Source: Shewanella chilikensis
GTDB taxonomy: Bacteria; Pseudomonadota; Gammaproteobacteria; Enterobacterales; Shewanellaceae
Direction of reading: 5' to 3'
Assembly (NCBI RefSeq): GCF_002836945.1
Contig: NZ_NIJM01000015.1
Span: forward strand, 1-64,000
Length of the DNA stretch: 64,000 nt
In this document: one piece after another, positions 25,679 to 34,673 of the stretch
Numbering within the stretch: the stretch's first letter is position 1
How the letters are laid out: every line of letters begins with the position of its first letter
Program-made: the position numbers and the translations under genes
The notes under the pieces: model-generated
Told to the model about the DNA's origin: nothing
Databases searched by the model: none
What the model saw: only the letters and a program-made list of their open reading frames with translations

Positions 25679-26224
25679 TTAGTTACTTGGCTTTGGGCCT
25701 TTCCCGGGTGCCGGGAAGGCGGGTTGCATCAGTCCGGCTTGGTGCAGAAAAATGGTTATGGGACTACTGGATGCAAGGACTTTGCCGTTTTGTTGCACCG
25801 CCTTGAGTTGCAGCGTGTGTTCACCGCGGTCTATATCCATGAGCTGGAAGAGATTGCTGCGCTGAGCGTCGCTGGAGGAGATGCCATCTATGTAGAGTTG
25901 CAGAAAATGACCCGATGCCAGCTCCGGCTCTACTTCTACCTGAACCTGAAAATCACCGGCGTTATCGCGAATGGTTTCCTCATGCTGTGGTGAAAGTATC
26001 TTCAGCGCATAGCCGACCTGTTCCACTGTTATGGGATCGGGCAGAGGTTTAGGCGTTTCCAGGCTTATTTGATTCTGGGTCTTGTCGGTGAATTCCACTG
26101 CCTGGGCTTGGGGGTTGGGCTCATCGCTGTAATGCACCTTGCCATCTTTATCGACCCACTTATAGACAGTCGCCTGGGCAACCAGCGACAGCAGTGCCAG
26201 GCTGATTATCATCAGAGTGCGCAT
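25679..26224 (-). CDS. DUF4124-type exported protein
   Basis: This 181-residue protein has a signal peptide (MRTLMIISLALLSLVAQA) and an N-terminal DUF4124 module (TVYKWVDKDGKVHYSDEPNP), a short beta-hairpin domain common in gammaproteobacterial periplasmic proteins. The C-terminal half (IRDNAGDFQVQVEVEPELASGH...) resembles an immunoglobulin-like fold. The start at 26224 follows AGGGAAG. Function is unknown. In many genomes this gene lies near glnL/glnG, as here (about 115 bases upstream of ntrB). Confidence 0.85.
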   Translation of the reverse strand: MRTLMIISLALLSLVAQATVYKWVDKDGKVHYSDEPNPQAQAVEFTDKTQNQISLETPKPLPDPITVEQVGYALKILSPQHEETIRDNAGDFQVQVEVEPELASGHFLQLYIDGISSSDAQRSNLFQLMDIDRGEHTLQLKAVQQNGKVLASSSPITIFLHQAGLMQPAFPAPGKGPKPSN

Positions 26225-26295
26225 AAAGACTTCCCTTGTTATGCAGTTGTGAACTTGTTTCAGATTAGCCTGTTTATTGACAAAAATCACTGCCT

Positions 26296-27453
26296 TTAAA
26301 GGCTGGCCTGAAAAACCTGTCGGCTCAGCTCAAGGTCGACCCGACCGTCCTCCCCCAGTTGGGTCAGCCCCTGGCGTTCAAGGTTCTCCAGCAGCGGCGC
26401 TATGGCCTCATGGCCTATACCATAGTCACTGAGGTGAGTCTTGATTCCCATGGATTCGAAGAACTGCCGGGTCAGCTCTATGGCTGCATCTATGCGTTGT
26501 TCCTCGCTGCCGTCGCTGAGTTGCCAAACCCGCTCGGCATATTGCAGCAGCTTGGCGTGTTTGGCGGCTTTTCTCAGGCGCAGCATGGCCGGCAGCAGTA
26601 TGGCGAGGGTCACGGCATGATCCAGGCCGTGGCGCACCGTCAGTTCGTGACCCAGCTTATGGGTCGACCAGTCTTGCGGAACACCGGCACCGATCAGGCC
26701 GTTGAGCGCCATGGTGGCGCTGAACATGATATTGGCGCGCACCCGATAGTTTTCGGGCTCTGCCAGCGCCTTGGGGCCTTCCTCTATCAGAGTGAGCAGC
26801 AGGCCTTCGGCAAACCTGTCCTGCACCTTGGCATCGACCGGGTAAGTCAGGTACTGCTCGGTCACGTGCACAAAGGCATCCACCACACCGTTGGCAATCT
26901 GTGGTTGCGGCAGGCTGAAACTAAGTTGTGGCGCCAGTACAGAGAAGCGGGGAAACACCGAGGGATGACGAAAGGAGCGCTTGAGACCAAGAGCGCTATT
27001 GCTGATCACCGCGCAGTTATTCATCTCTGAACCGGTGGCCGGCAGGGTCAGCACAGTACCGAGCGGCAGAGCTTGGTCAATGTGGCGACCGTCGGTTTCC
27101 AGTATCTCCCAGGGCTCTCCCTGATAGGGCACGGCGGCGGCAATAAACTTGCCCGCATCTATGATGGAACCGCCGCCGATGGCGAGAATAAAGTCCAGCT
27201 TTTGTTGCCTTATCTGCTCTACTGCCTGCAACAGCTGGTGGTAGTCGGGGTTGGGGCTAATGCCGCCGAACTCGGCGCAGATGCGTTGATCCAATACCTG
27301 GCTGACCTGGGCCAGGGTGCCATTGCGTTTGGCGCTTTGACCGCCGTAGAGCAAGAGTACTCTGGCATCATTGGGCACCAGAGTGTCCAGCTGCTCCAGG
27401 CTGCTACGGCCAAAGAGCAGGCGGGTTGGATTGTAAAATTCAAAATCGTACAT
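26296..27453 (-). CDS. Iron-type alcohol dehydrogenase, YqhD/BdhA-like
   Basis: This 385-residue group III metal-dependent alcohol dehydrogenase has an N-terminal Rossmann-like domain with FGRSSLEQL, ILAIGGGSIIDAGKFIAAA and LPATGSEMN. The helical metal-binding domain carries the Asp/His ligands in VVDAFVHVTEQYL, DWSTHKLGHEL and VRHGLDHAVTLAILLP. Family members reduce a range of aldehydes with NADPH and help against aldehyde stress. The gene sits 12 bases downstream of a FUSC-type membrane protein, so the two are probably co-transcribed. The substrate is not predictable from sequence. Confidence 0.92.
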   Translation of the reverse strand: MYDFEFYNPTRLLFGRSSLEQLDTLVPNDARVLLLYGGQSAKRNGTLAQVSQVLDQRICAEFGGISPNPDYHQLLQAVEQIRQQKLDFILAIGGGSIIDAGKFIAAAVPYQGEPWEILETDGRHIDQALPLGTVLTLPATGSEMNNCAVISNSALGLKRSFRHPSVFPRFSVLAPQLSFSLPQPQIANGVVDAFVHVTEQYLTYPVDAKVQDRFAEGLLLTLIEEGPKALAEPENYRVRANIMFSATMALNGLIGAGVPQDWSTHKLGHELTVRHGLDHAVTLAILLPAMLRLRKAAKHAKLLQYAERVWQLSDGSEEQRIDAAIELTRQFFESMGIKTHLSDYGIGHEAIAPLLENLERQGLTQLGEDGRVDLELSRQVFQASL

Positions 27454-27465
27454 CTTGGACTCCTG

Positions 27466-29445
27466 TCAGCCGTGAGTATTGCCGCCCAAGGCGTAGGGGC
27501 GTTGCCAGTCGAGCCAGGCATAGAGATGGGCGATATCTTGCATTACCCAAGTGGGAATCGCTTCAGCTTGTCTTGCTGAAAGCTGCGCTGGCTCATCTGT
27601 TGAATCGGGTACTGGCCCGGACTCGGATTGATGCATCTCTGTTGCCAAGAAGCGCTGGCGAAACAGCTGGGGCCAAGCCGCCAACTGTGCCTCTGCCTGG
27701 TGCAGTGGCGGCTTTTGCTGCTGGCGCGCCACCAACACCAGGGTGCAGTGCAACGTCAGCCCAAGCCAGAGAAAACTCTGCCAGTCCTGCAGCTCCCGCT
27801 GGCCTGTGTTGGGCTCGAGCTTCAAAAAGCCGACTTCTTGCCCCAGTTGCCTCAGCGCCGCATGGGACTGCCAGCGCAGGGCGTTGTCGGCTTTACCTGC
27901 ATTGATACTGGCAAGCCAAGCCCGCTCCAGCTCGATAAAGTGGCACACATAGCTGTCGAGCCAGCGCCGGGTCCAGCTGGGAATAAACAGATGCATCGCC
28001 AGAAATGCCATCAGGGCGCCGGTAAAGGTGTCCAGCGCCCGGTAGAAGGCGATATAGGGATCGCTCGGCAGTAGTAGGGTGATGGCAAACACCATCAGCA
28101 TGGTGAGCCAGAATACATGGATCTCATATCTGGCCTTGTAGAAGGTGGCAAAGGCCAGAAAGGCACTCAGGCAGGTGGCCGGTAATAACCAGCTACCGGC
28201 GCCCAGATACCAGATAAGCCCCAGTGCCAACACAGAGCCGAGCACAGTGCCATAGAAGCGGCTCCAGATCCTGGCCTGCAACTGCCCGAGCGGTGCCACC
28301 ATCAGCACTATGTAGGCGGTGAGCGTCACCCAATAACCCTGCGGCAGTTGCAGCAGTTCTACCACGGCCTGACAACACAGCAGAGTGAACAGAATTCTCA
28401 GGCCGTGATGCCATTCCCGCGAGTGTTTCACCAAGGCCTTGCGCCATTGACTGCGAACGCTTTGGGCATCGGAAGGCCAGATAAGCCCCAGGCGCTCACG
28501 CCAGTCGGCTGCCAGCGGCCTTTGAGGATCCAGCGCCAAGGTTAGGCGGTTGGCGGCATCCAACAGCAGAGGTTGCGGCTTGTCTCCCAAGGGCAGTGGC
28601 GTCGGCTCTGTGCCTTGCTCCCTATGGGTCTTGAGTTCGCTGGCAAAATTGGCCAAATACTGTTTTAGCGCCGGGTTGCTGCTAGGACTCTGCTGCAGGC
28701 GACCTATGCTCTCCAGGGTTTCTATCAGGATAAGATTCGACTCCAGCTGCCAAGCGATGTGTTGTACCTCGGCTTTATCCGGCATTTCCAGCAGCCAATG
28801 GGCCAGCACGGCAATAGCATCATCGAGTTGCTCCCGCAAGGCCAGACGCTGGCCGACATTGGCGGCGTCCGAGTGGCTGAGTATATTGCACCAGAAGCCG
28901 AATTTGCGCTGCACACTGGCCAGCAGCTGTTCGCCCTGACGTATCGCCATCCAGGGCCCGGCGATGACGGCGCTGATGACAGCCAACCAGCTGCCGAACA
29001 GGCTGGAGAACAACAACATCTTCCAGTCGGTACCCGACTCCAGCAGATGCAGGCCGCAGATCAGGCAAAAGCCGGCGTTGTAGGTCAGCAGCTGAATGTA
29101 CTTTCTTTGGTTGGAACTGAGGCCATATAACAGGCCTATAGCGCCGAGTACGCTGATCCCCAGCCAAGGGTGGATCAGGCTCAGCAAGGCCAGGGCGCTG
29201 CTGATACAGCAAAGGAGTGCCGACTTGCTCAACAGCCCGGCACGTTTGGGATAAGCCAGGTTGCGGCCCTGGACGCCGACCAGCCAGGCACAGATCAGGG
29301 CGTTGACGCCGCTGGCACTGTCACCGAGAAACGAAAATAGCAACAGGCCCGCCATCATGGGTAGCCCTATGCGTAAGCCTTCGGGAAGATCGGCACGATC
29401 AGGCAGCCATTGCAGCAGGCGCTGGAATAGATTGGATAGATTCAC
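27466..29445 (-). CDS. FUSC-family inner-membrane protein (YccS/YhfK-like)
   Basis: This protein of about 659 residues has two blocks of hydrophobic helices (residues ~20-165 and ~345-500), each followed by a soluble region. That duplicated plan is typical of the YccS/YhfK fusaric-acid-resistance-like family. The likely start is GTG at 29445 (VNLSNLFQRLLQWL). Its ribosome site is weak, but any earlier start would run back over the upstream MFS gene and add a non-hydrophobic, low-quality stretch. Family members are thought to export aromatic acids; the substrate here is unknown. Confidence 0.85.
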   Translation of the reverse strand: MNLSNLFQRLLQWLPDRADLPEGLRIGLPMMAGLLLFSFLGDSASGVNALICAWLVGVQGRNLAYPKRAGLLSKSALLCCISSALALLSLIHPWLGISVLGAIGLLYGLSSNQRKYIQLLTYNAGFCLICGLHLLESGTDWKMLLFSSLFGSWLAVISAVIAGPWMAIRQGEQLLASVQRKFGFWCNILSHSDAANVGQRLALREQLDDAIAVLAHWLLEMPDKAEVQHIAWQLESNLILIETLESIGRLQQSPSSNPALKQYLANFASELKTHREQGTEPTPLPLGDKPQPLLLDAANRLTLALDPQRPLAADWRERLGLIWPSDAQSVRSQWRKALVKHSREWHHGLRILFTLLCCQAVVELLQLPQGYWVTLTAYIVLMVAPLGQLQARIWSRFYGTVLGSVLALGLIWYLGAGSWLLPATCLSAFLAFATFYKARYEIHVFWLTMLMVFAITLLLPSDPYIAFYRALDTFTGALMAFLAMHLFIPSWTRRWLDSYVCHFIELERAWLASINAGKADNALRWQSHAALRQLGQEVGFLKLEPNTGQRELQDWQSFLWLGLTLHCTLVLVARQQQKPPLHQAEAQLAAWPQLFRQRFLATEMHQSESGPVPDSTDEPAQLSARQAEAIPTWVMQDIAHLYAWLDWQRPYALGGNTHG

Positions 29446-29551
29446 GTTACTTTGCTTTGACAGCAGAATGGTACAAGAGGGACACCATTCTACCTCATTT
29501 GAGTCTGCCTGAGTGCCGGGTGGATAACAATTTTCCACCCGGCAAATCGAT

Positions 29552-30784
29552 TCAGTGGGCCAACAGGGCGAAGTGCTGACTGTGGCGCTTGGGATCAAAG
29601 CGCCAGGCAATGGCCAGCATGCCCAGAGACACAGCCGCGAGCAGCAACCAGGAAAGCGTGAAGCTGCTGGAGCTGTCCTTGAGATAACCCGCCAGCAGAG
29701 GCGACAGGGATGCCAGCAGGTAACCTATCCCCTGAACAAAGGCGGTCAGTTGTCCCGCCTGGCTGTAGTCGTCCAGGTGGTCCAAAGTGACAATCAGACT
29801 CAAGGGGAAGAGGCCACCAATGCCTATTCCCAGCAGCGCAGCCCATAACCAGGGCTGGGCCAGAGGCATCAAAGCCAGCCCGATAAAACCGCCAATCGTA
29901 GACAGGAGCAGCAGCAATAGCAGTGGCCTTCTGTCATGGCTGCGGGCCGCAAGCGTCGGCAGCAACAGGCCTGCGACCACTTCCATCAGCGTCAGAAATG
30001 CCAGCAATAGCCCTGCCTGAGTGGCTTGCCAGCCCAAGTCAATGAAGAAGGGCGCCAACCAAGCGAGCACACAGGTATAGGATGCTGTGCTCAGGCCAAA
30101 GAAAAGCCCCAGCAGCCAGGCCCTGGGAATGCGGCTAAAGCTGCCTATGCCCACATTTGGGCTAACTCCCGGTTTTCCTGAAGTCTTCTTTGCTGCTGCC
30201 TTGTTGAAGCCCAGGGGTTGCAGGCCGTGTTTGCCCCAGAACCAAAATAGCATCGCCGGCAGACTCAACAGAGCCCAGAAGGCCAGCGCCGACTGCCAAT
30301 GACCAAACCTGTGTTCAAGCCAAGGGCTAATGGCTGCAGCCAGGGCCGCTCCACCCATGATGGCGGTTACGTAAATCCCCATATAACGCTCAATATGCTG
30401 GCTATAGCTGCGCTTGATCATTCCGGGCAGCAGTGCCTGAATAAGGGCGATACCTAAGCCGGCAATGATTGCGGTCAGTAGTAGCTGCAGGCCGCTGCCG
30501 GCCCAGAGCCGAGCCAGGTTGGCCAAACCAATAAGTAGCAGCGACAGTAGCAGGGTTTGGCGCTCTCCCAGTCTGGCGGCCAGCTTGGCACCGATAAACA
30601 TAGCGACTCCCATGGTCATTACGGGCAGCATGGTCAGCAGTGCCAAGGAACTGTAACTGAGGGGCAAGGAAGCCCGGATAGCCTCCAGCAGTGGGCCTAT
30701 GGCCGCCATACTGGGACGCAGGTTGAGGCCGAGAATAATTAAGGTCAGGATCAGCCACACAGGCTGCCATTTTGATGAGCTCAT
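29552..30784 (-). CDS. MFS transporter, CynX/NimT family
   Basis: This 410-residue, 12-helix major facilitator starts LILTLIILGLNLRPSMAAIGPLL, the signature of the cyanate/nitroimidazole transporter branch (CynX, YeaN/NimT). The first cytoplasmic loop reads GAKLAARLGERQTLL. It exports or imports small molecules across the inner membrane; the substrate cannot be told. It lies upstream of the FUSC gene in the same direction with about 106 bases between them. Confidence 0.9.
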   Translation of the reverse strand: MSSSKWQPVWLILTLIILGLNLRPSMAAIGPLLEAIRASLPLSYSSLALLTMLPVMTMGVAMFIGAKLAARLGERQTLLLSLLLIGLANLARLWAGSGLQLLLTAIIAGLGIALIQALLPGMIKRSYSQHIERYMGIYVTAIMGGAALAAAISPWLEHRFGHWQSALAFWALLSLPAMLFWFWGKHGLQPLGFNKAAAKKTSGKPGVSPNVGIGSFSRIPRAWLLGLFFGLSTASYTCVLAWLAPFFIDLGWQATQAGLLLAFLTLMEVVAGLLLPTLAARSHDRRPLLLLLLLSTIGGFIGLALMPLAQPWLWAALLGIGIGGLFPLSLIVTLDHLDDYSQAGQLTAFVQGIGYLLASLSPLLAGYLKDSSSSFTLSWLLLAAVSLGMLAIAWRFDPKRHSQHFALLAH

Positions 30785-30827
30785 AGTCCATTTCCTTATT
30801 TTGCCAAATTCAGTTAAGCCGAACCCT

Positions 30828-30849
30828 TGGCCCCTTTTTCAGGGGCCAA
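30828..30849. repeat. 8-bp inverted repeat between two transporter genes
   Basis: TTGGCCCC and GGGGCCAA pair around a 7-base loop, 26 bases after the EamA gene stop. It lacks a proper U tract, so it is only a possible weak terminator of that gene. Confidence 0.5.
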
Positions 30850-30874
30850 ACAAGGTTCTTATGTCAGGTGAGTG

Positions 30875-31732
30875 TCAGCGCCGGCTGGGGCGCAAGCGAT
30901 ACCAGATAGCCGGGACAGGAAGTTTCATCAGCAACAGCGATGACATGATCAGGCCGATCCCCAGCCATTGATAGCTGTCCAGCTGTTCGCCGACCAAAAA
31001 CACCCCGAGCGAGACGGCCACCACAGGGTTGATCAAGGCCATCATGCCCATGATTTGCGGTCCCAGATGTTTGATGGACCAGATCCAGGCCCAGTAGCTC
31101 AGCGCCGTGCTGAAGAAGGCCAGCCAAGCGATGGCGGGCCAGGTCTTGGGCTCGGGCAGTGTGGGAGCCCCGGCCACTGTCCAGGCCAGCGGGATCAGCA
31201 TCAAGCCACCGAGCAACAGCTGCCAGGCGGTCAATACCAGAAGATCGCCGGTTTGCCAGCGTTGCATCCAGCGGGATGATTGGGCTACCAACAGAGTGGC
31301 ACTCAGGGCGCAGAGCACACCAATCAGATCCAGATTGGCCGAAGGATTGAGCAATAACATCACTCCACTCAGTCCCAGCAGTGCCAGCAAGGTCCACTTC
31401 AGTGCCGGCCTTTGGCCATCGAGCAGCCAGGCCAGCAGTAGAAACATCAGTGGCAGTGTGGCCCCTAGTGTGCCGGCCACGGCGCCGGGAAGGCGGTAGG
31501 CGCCCATAAACAGCAGGGCGAAGAAAGCGCCGATATTACAAAATGCCAGCAAGAGTATTTTGCTCCAAGCGAGCGAAGGCAGTTTGGGGCGCAGCAGCAA
31601 TAACAGGATCCCGGCCGGTAGTGCGCGCCAGACGGCGACCCAGAAAGGGGACATATCCTGTAGGTACAGGCTGACCAGGGCATAGGTGGTTCCCCAGAAG
31701 ACGGGAGCGAGGAGTGCAATTAGGTAGGGCAT
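30875..31732 (-). CDS. EamA-family (DMT) transporter
   Basis: This 285-residue inner-membrane protein is built from two five-helix EamA repeats (MPYLIALLAPVFWGTTYALVSLYL at the N-terminus; VVLTAWQLLLGGLMLIPLAW starting the second half). The FWGTTY and PVVAVSLGVFLVGEQL motifs are classical for the drug/metabolite transporter superfamily. Members export amino acids or other metabolites. It is a single gene with AT-rich DNA upstream. Confidence 0.9.
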   Translation of the reverse strand: MPYLIALLAPVFWGTTYALVSLYLQDMSPFWVAVWRALPAGILLLLLRPKLPSLAWSKILLLAFCNIGAFFALLFMGAYRLPGAVAGTLGATLPLMFLLLAWLLDGQRPALKWTLLALLGLSGVMLLLNPSANLDLIGVLCALSATLLVAQSSRWMQRWQTGDLLVLTAWQLLLGGLMLIPLAWTVAGAPTLPEPKTWPAIAWLAFFSTALSYWAWIWSIKHLGPQIMGMMALINPVVAVSLGVFLVGEQLDSYQWLGIGLIMSSLLLMKLPVPAIWYRLRPSRR

Positions 31733-31855
31733 CTTCTTTTCTTAAAGTATCTTGATGTGAAGATATTTTAAAGTTCAGTGCCTGGATAAGCAAGCCGCAT
31801 TTGAAAAAGAGCTTTATTATCTTTGGATGATAAATCCAACTGATTGAATATTATG

Positions 31856-32902
31856 TCAATCTTGGTAGGTCAGTTTACCCTGTTCATCATAGACACGGGT
31901 ATGCAGTACCTTGCCGTTCGCGCCTATCTCTTCCTGCAGATAGTTGCGCCCCTGCTCATCAAAGTAGTTCAGGGTCTGTGGTATGAGCTTGTCCTGGTCG
32001 AAACGTTTGCTCACCTGCAACTGGCCATTGCAGTGAAAGAGTTGCTCCTCACCCTGCTTGGCGCCTCGGCGGAACGGAGTACGTTTGCTCAAGGCGCCAT
32101 TGGTCTCACAATAACTGAGCCAGATGCCGTCGGCGGCTATTGAGGGAAAGAAACCATAGTGTTGCTCGGACTGGCGCTGGCCATTGCGCCAGAAGGTGTG
32201 CTGCACTGCGGTGCGTTGCAGGCGATCGAACAGATAGTCCAACTTGAGTCGGCCGTTGGCGTAGTAGCCTTGTTCCTTGAGTTTTCTGAGATTTTCTTCA
32301 TCCAGATGTTCACTGAAGCTCTTTAATGAACCATCGGGAAAATAGCTTTTCCAGACGGTGAGTTTCTCGCCGTCCCGCTTGAACTGTTTCATCCGCTCCC
32401 GCCCCTGCTCGTAGGAGATGAATTCAATCACTTTACCCTGGTCGAAACGCTTGAAGCTGTCGAGTCGGCCTTGGTTGTCGTAGAGCCAGAGTTCCTGGCG
32501 TTCACCGTCTTGAAACAACTCCCGGCTGCGTAATTGGGTTTGCTGGTATTGAAAGTTCAGCTGCCAGCCGTGCAACTTGCCATTTTTATACCAGGCGCTT
32601 TGGCTTAACAGACGTTCAGGCGGCGCAGATGTGCTGAAGCTGTAGCCGTCCCGCAGGCCATTCTTGAACTGGGCCGCGCTATAGTTGGGGCGCTCCGGCG
32701 CTCCCCAAATGGCAATGCCGCTGAAAGGTTCTCCTCGGTATCCGTCAATGCAGCTTTCGAGGTAATAACCCAGGGCGCCATTGTCATCCTTTACTTCCCG
32801 GCAGTGGATTTGCTCCAGTTCGTCAGCCTGAATCGGCAGTTGCACCTCAGAGTGACAACCAGCCAGCAGCAAGAGAGTGAGTAAAAAGAGGCTGTGATTC
32901 AT
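31856..32902 (-). CDS. YwqK-type repeat lipoprotein
   Basis: This 348-residue protein starts with a lipoprotein signal (LFLLTLLLLAGC, lipobox LAGC at residues ~14-17). Behind it are many ~22-residue beta-hairpin repeats of the YwqK/MORN-like type (WYKNGKLHGWQLNF, YANGRLKLDYLF, HCNGQLQVSKRF, YDEQGKLTYQD). In Bacteroidetes such proteins are called YwqK antitoxins, but the fold is general and no toxin gene is adjacent. It is probably an outer-membrane or periplasmic surface lipoprotein of unknown role. The start at 32902 is chosen for the signal peptide; longer versions add about 44 unlikely residues. Confidence 0.82.
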   Translation of the reverse strand: MNHSLFLLTLLLLAGCHSEVQLPIQADELEQIHCREVKDDNGALGYYLESCIDGYRGEPFSGIAIWGAPERPNYSAAQFKNGLRDGYSFSTSAPPERLLSQSAWYKNGKLHGWQLNFQYQQTQLRSRELFQDGERQELWLYDNQGRLDSFKRFDQGKVIEFISYEQGRERMKQFKRDGEKLTVWKSYFPDGSLKSFSEHLDEENLRKLKEQGYYANGRLKLDYLFDRLQRTAVQHTFWRNGQRQSEQHYGFFPSIAADGIWLSYCETNGALSKRTPFRRGAKQGEEQLFHCNGQLQVSKRFDQDKLIPQTLNYFDEQGRNYLQEEIGANGKVLHTRVYDEQGKLTYQD

Positions 32903-33138
32903 AGCAGATCCTTGCTTGACGAAGTGGCTCATTGTCGCTGCCGTTGTTGCTTGGCTCAAGCCTCTTACCGATGAACTGCTGGTTTTTTGACTTTTTAACA
33001 CCGAAACCCGCTTTGGATCACACCTGCACAACAAGAGAGGGAGTAAGCTGGCTTTGTTTGCAAGTCATTGATTATAAAGGGTAAGTTTTGCTTAATTTGC
33101 AATTCTACAAAATATAAGTGCAAAAAGAGGTGATGAGT

Positions 33139-34062
33139 ATGAACGTGAATCGACGTCAGGCAATGGGCCAGATAGTAGGTTTGGTTGGAGTAGCCGCCGG
33201 GAGCTCGCTGATTGCGACCACAGCCCTGGCAGCAGAGTCTTGTCCCGGAGATACCAGCATAGGGATCGGCAGTGAAGGGGGCAGCGATCTGGGTACCAAG
33301 CTGTTGACCTATGTGAAATTGGATCCTATGGAAGTCGCCAAGCTGGCCTATGAAGGTTATGGCCGTGGCGGTTGCATGTATGGGGTTTTCGATGCCTTGG
33401 TGAAGGCTTTGGCGGCCAAGGGGCATGAGGATGCCTGTAAATTCGCTGCTATCCCAACTAACCTGGCGGCCTATGGTGGCGGCGGTATCGCAGGTTGGGG
33501 AACCCTGTGTGGCTGCTTGAATGCGGCGGCCATGGTGGTCAACGTCCTGGGCGGGGTCGACCGCACTGCGGTGATCCGCTCCGTGTACCGTTACTATGAA
33601 CACACAGCCATGCCGAGAAATGATGAAGCTTTCCTCAAGGCGATTGGCGCACCGACCCGTACAGACAACGCAGGTGAATTACTGACCGCAGATAAGATAG
33701 GCCAGTCGGTTGCCAATTCCATTCTCTGTCACACCTCTGTGACCCACTGGTCGAAAGCGAGCAAGTATGGCTCCAGTCACCAGGCGAAGCTGGAGCGCTG
33801 CGCTCAGCTGACGGCCGAGATTGCCTATGTCACCACTGACTTCCTCAATAAGTCGCTGGACAATGCCTTGGACGCTGAAATGGTGGCAGAGGGCAATGCC
33901 GAGTGTAGCGGTTGCCACAGCAGCACCAAGCGGGAGCCGGATACTTACATAGGGGCTGATGTTAATTCACAGATGGAATGTCAGAGCTGCCACAGCGCCC
34001 ATGATATTGGCGCCGGTTTGACCGGGGTTCATGAAGGTGCGTCCTGCAGCGATTGTCACTAG
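33139..34062 (+). CDS. Tat-exported C_GCAxxG_C_C / split-Soret-like triheme cytochrome
   Basis: This 307-residue protein begins with a twin-arginine signal (NVNRRQAMGQIVGLVGVAAG...TALA). The body has the redox-protein pattern GRGGCMYGV, then DACKF, then LCGCLNAA, known as C_GCAxxG_C_C and shared with the split-Soret cytochromes. Three CxxCH sites lie in the last 65 residues: CSGCH, CQSCH and CSDCH, the last being the very C-terminus. It is probably a periplasmic electron-transfer or thiol-redox enzyme. GAGG at 33127 favours the second ATG (33139). A lipoprotein gene follows after 9 bases. Physiological partner and substrate are unknown. Confidence 0.85.
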   Translation: MNVNRRQAMGQIVGLVGVAAGSSLIATTALAAESCPGDTSIGIGSEGGSDLGTKLLTYVKLDPMEVAKLAYEGYGRGGCMYGVFDALVKALAAKGHEDACKFAAIPTNLAAYGGGGIAGWGTLCGCLNAAAMVVNVLGGVDRTAVIRSVYRYYEHTAMPRNDEAFLKAIGAPTRTDNAGELLTADKIGQSVANSILCHTSVTHWSKASKYGSSHQAKLERCAQLTAEIAYVTTDFLNKSLDNALDAEMVAEGNAECSGCHSSTKREPDTYIGADVNSQMECQSCHSAHDIGAGLTGVHEGASCSDCH

Positions 34063-34071
34063 GAGGCTGTT

Positions 34072-34569
34072 ATGAAACATAAGAGTTTGATAGTGGCGTC
34101 TTTGCTGTTGTGCCTGGGTGGTTGTGATTGGTTGGACGATGATGATGACCCTGTGGTTCCGCCTAAGCCAGAACCTGAGCAGTCTGTGTCCATCAATGAA
34201 GCCGAAAGCCTCAAGGTGGCACTGAGCGCCGTGGATCCTCAAAGCCAGGCGTTGACCTTCAGTCTGACCACGGCAGAAGGTAAACCTGTCAAGGATGCCG
34301 GCAGCAACTATGTGGTGATGTATCTCAAGATGCCGGCTGAGCAGGTCTCGGCCTTCTCCATGCCTTGGCACAAGGGCGCACGTTTTGAATGCAGTGAAAC
34401 CGTCGACACCTGTGCTGGCACCATGGAAGCGCTGGAGACTGAAGGCCAATATCGCTTTACTCCAGAAGGGCTTGAAGAGCTGAACCAGACAGAGGGTGAA
34501 CTCAAGTTGGCGGTGATCCTCACCGGGGCCAAGGCTCAGAGTGCTCCTGAGCTTGTCAGCGCTCCCTGA
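34072..34569 (+). CDS. Lipoprotein co-transcribed with the triheme cytochrome
   Basis: This 165-residue lipoprotein has the signal MKHKSLIVASLLLCLGGC with lipobox LGGC. An acidic linker (DWLDDDDDPVVPPKPEPE) and one beta-rich domain of about 120 residues follow. The domain (LSAVDPQSQALTFSLTTAEGKPV...EGELKLAVILTGAK) reminds me of the split-barrel/Ig-like modules in OmcA/MtrC-type outer-membrane cytochromes, but it has no heme sites; this is a resemblance only. Two Cys (ECSETVDTC) may form a disulfide. It follows the cytochrome by 9 bases and is closed by a terminator. Confidence 0.8.
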   Translation: MKHKSLIVASLLLCLGGCDWLDDDDDPVVPPKPEPEQSVSINEAESLKVALSAVDPQSQALTFSLTTAEGKPVKDAGSNYVVMYLKMPAEQVSAFSMPWHKGARFECSETVDTCAGTMEALETEGQYRFTPEGLEELNQTEGELKLAVILTGAKAQSAPELVSAP

Positions 34570-34599
34570 ATGATTTGAGTTTCAGAGCCCTAAAATAGT

Positions 34600-34633
34600 A
34601 GCGCCCCAGGATTGCTCCCGGGGCGCTTTTTTT
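34600..34633 (+). terminator. Terminator of the cytochrome-lipoprotein operon
   Basis: AGCGCCCC and GGGGCGCT pair across a 12-base loop, followed by TTTTTT, 30 bases past the lipoprotein stop. Confidence 0.9.
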
Positions 34634-34673
34634 ATTATCCGATGGCTTGACTCATCGGTTGATTGCAGGGCAA

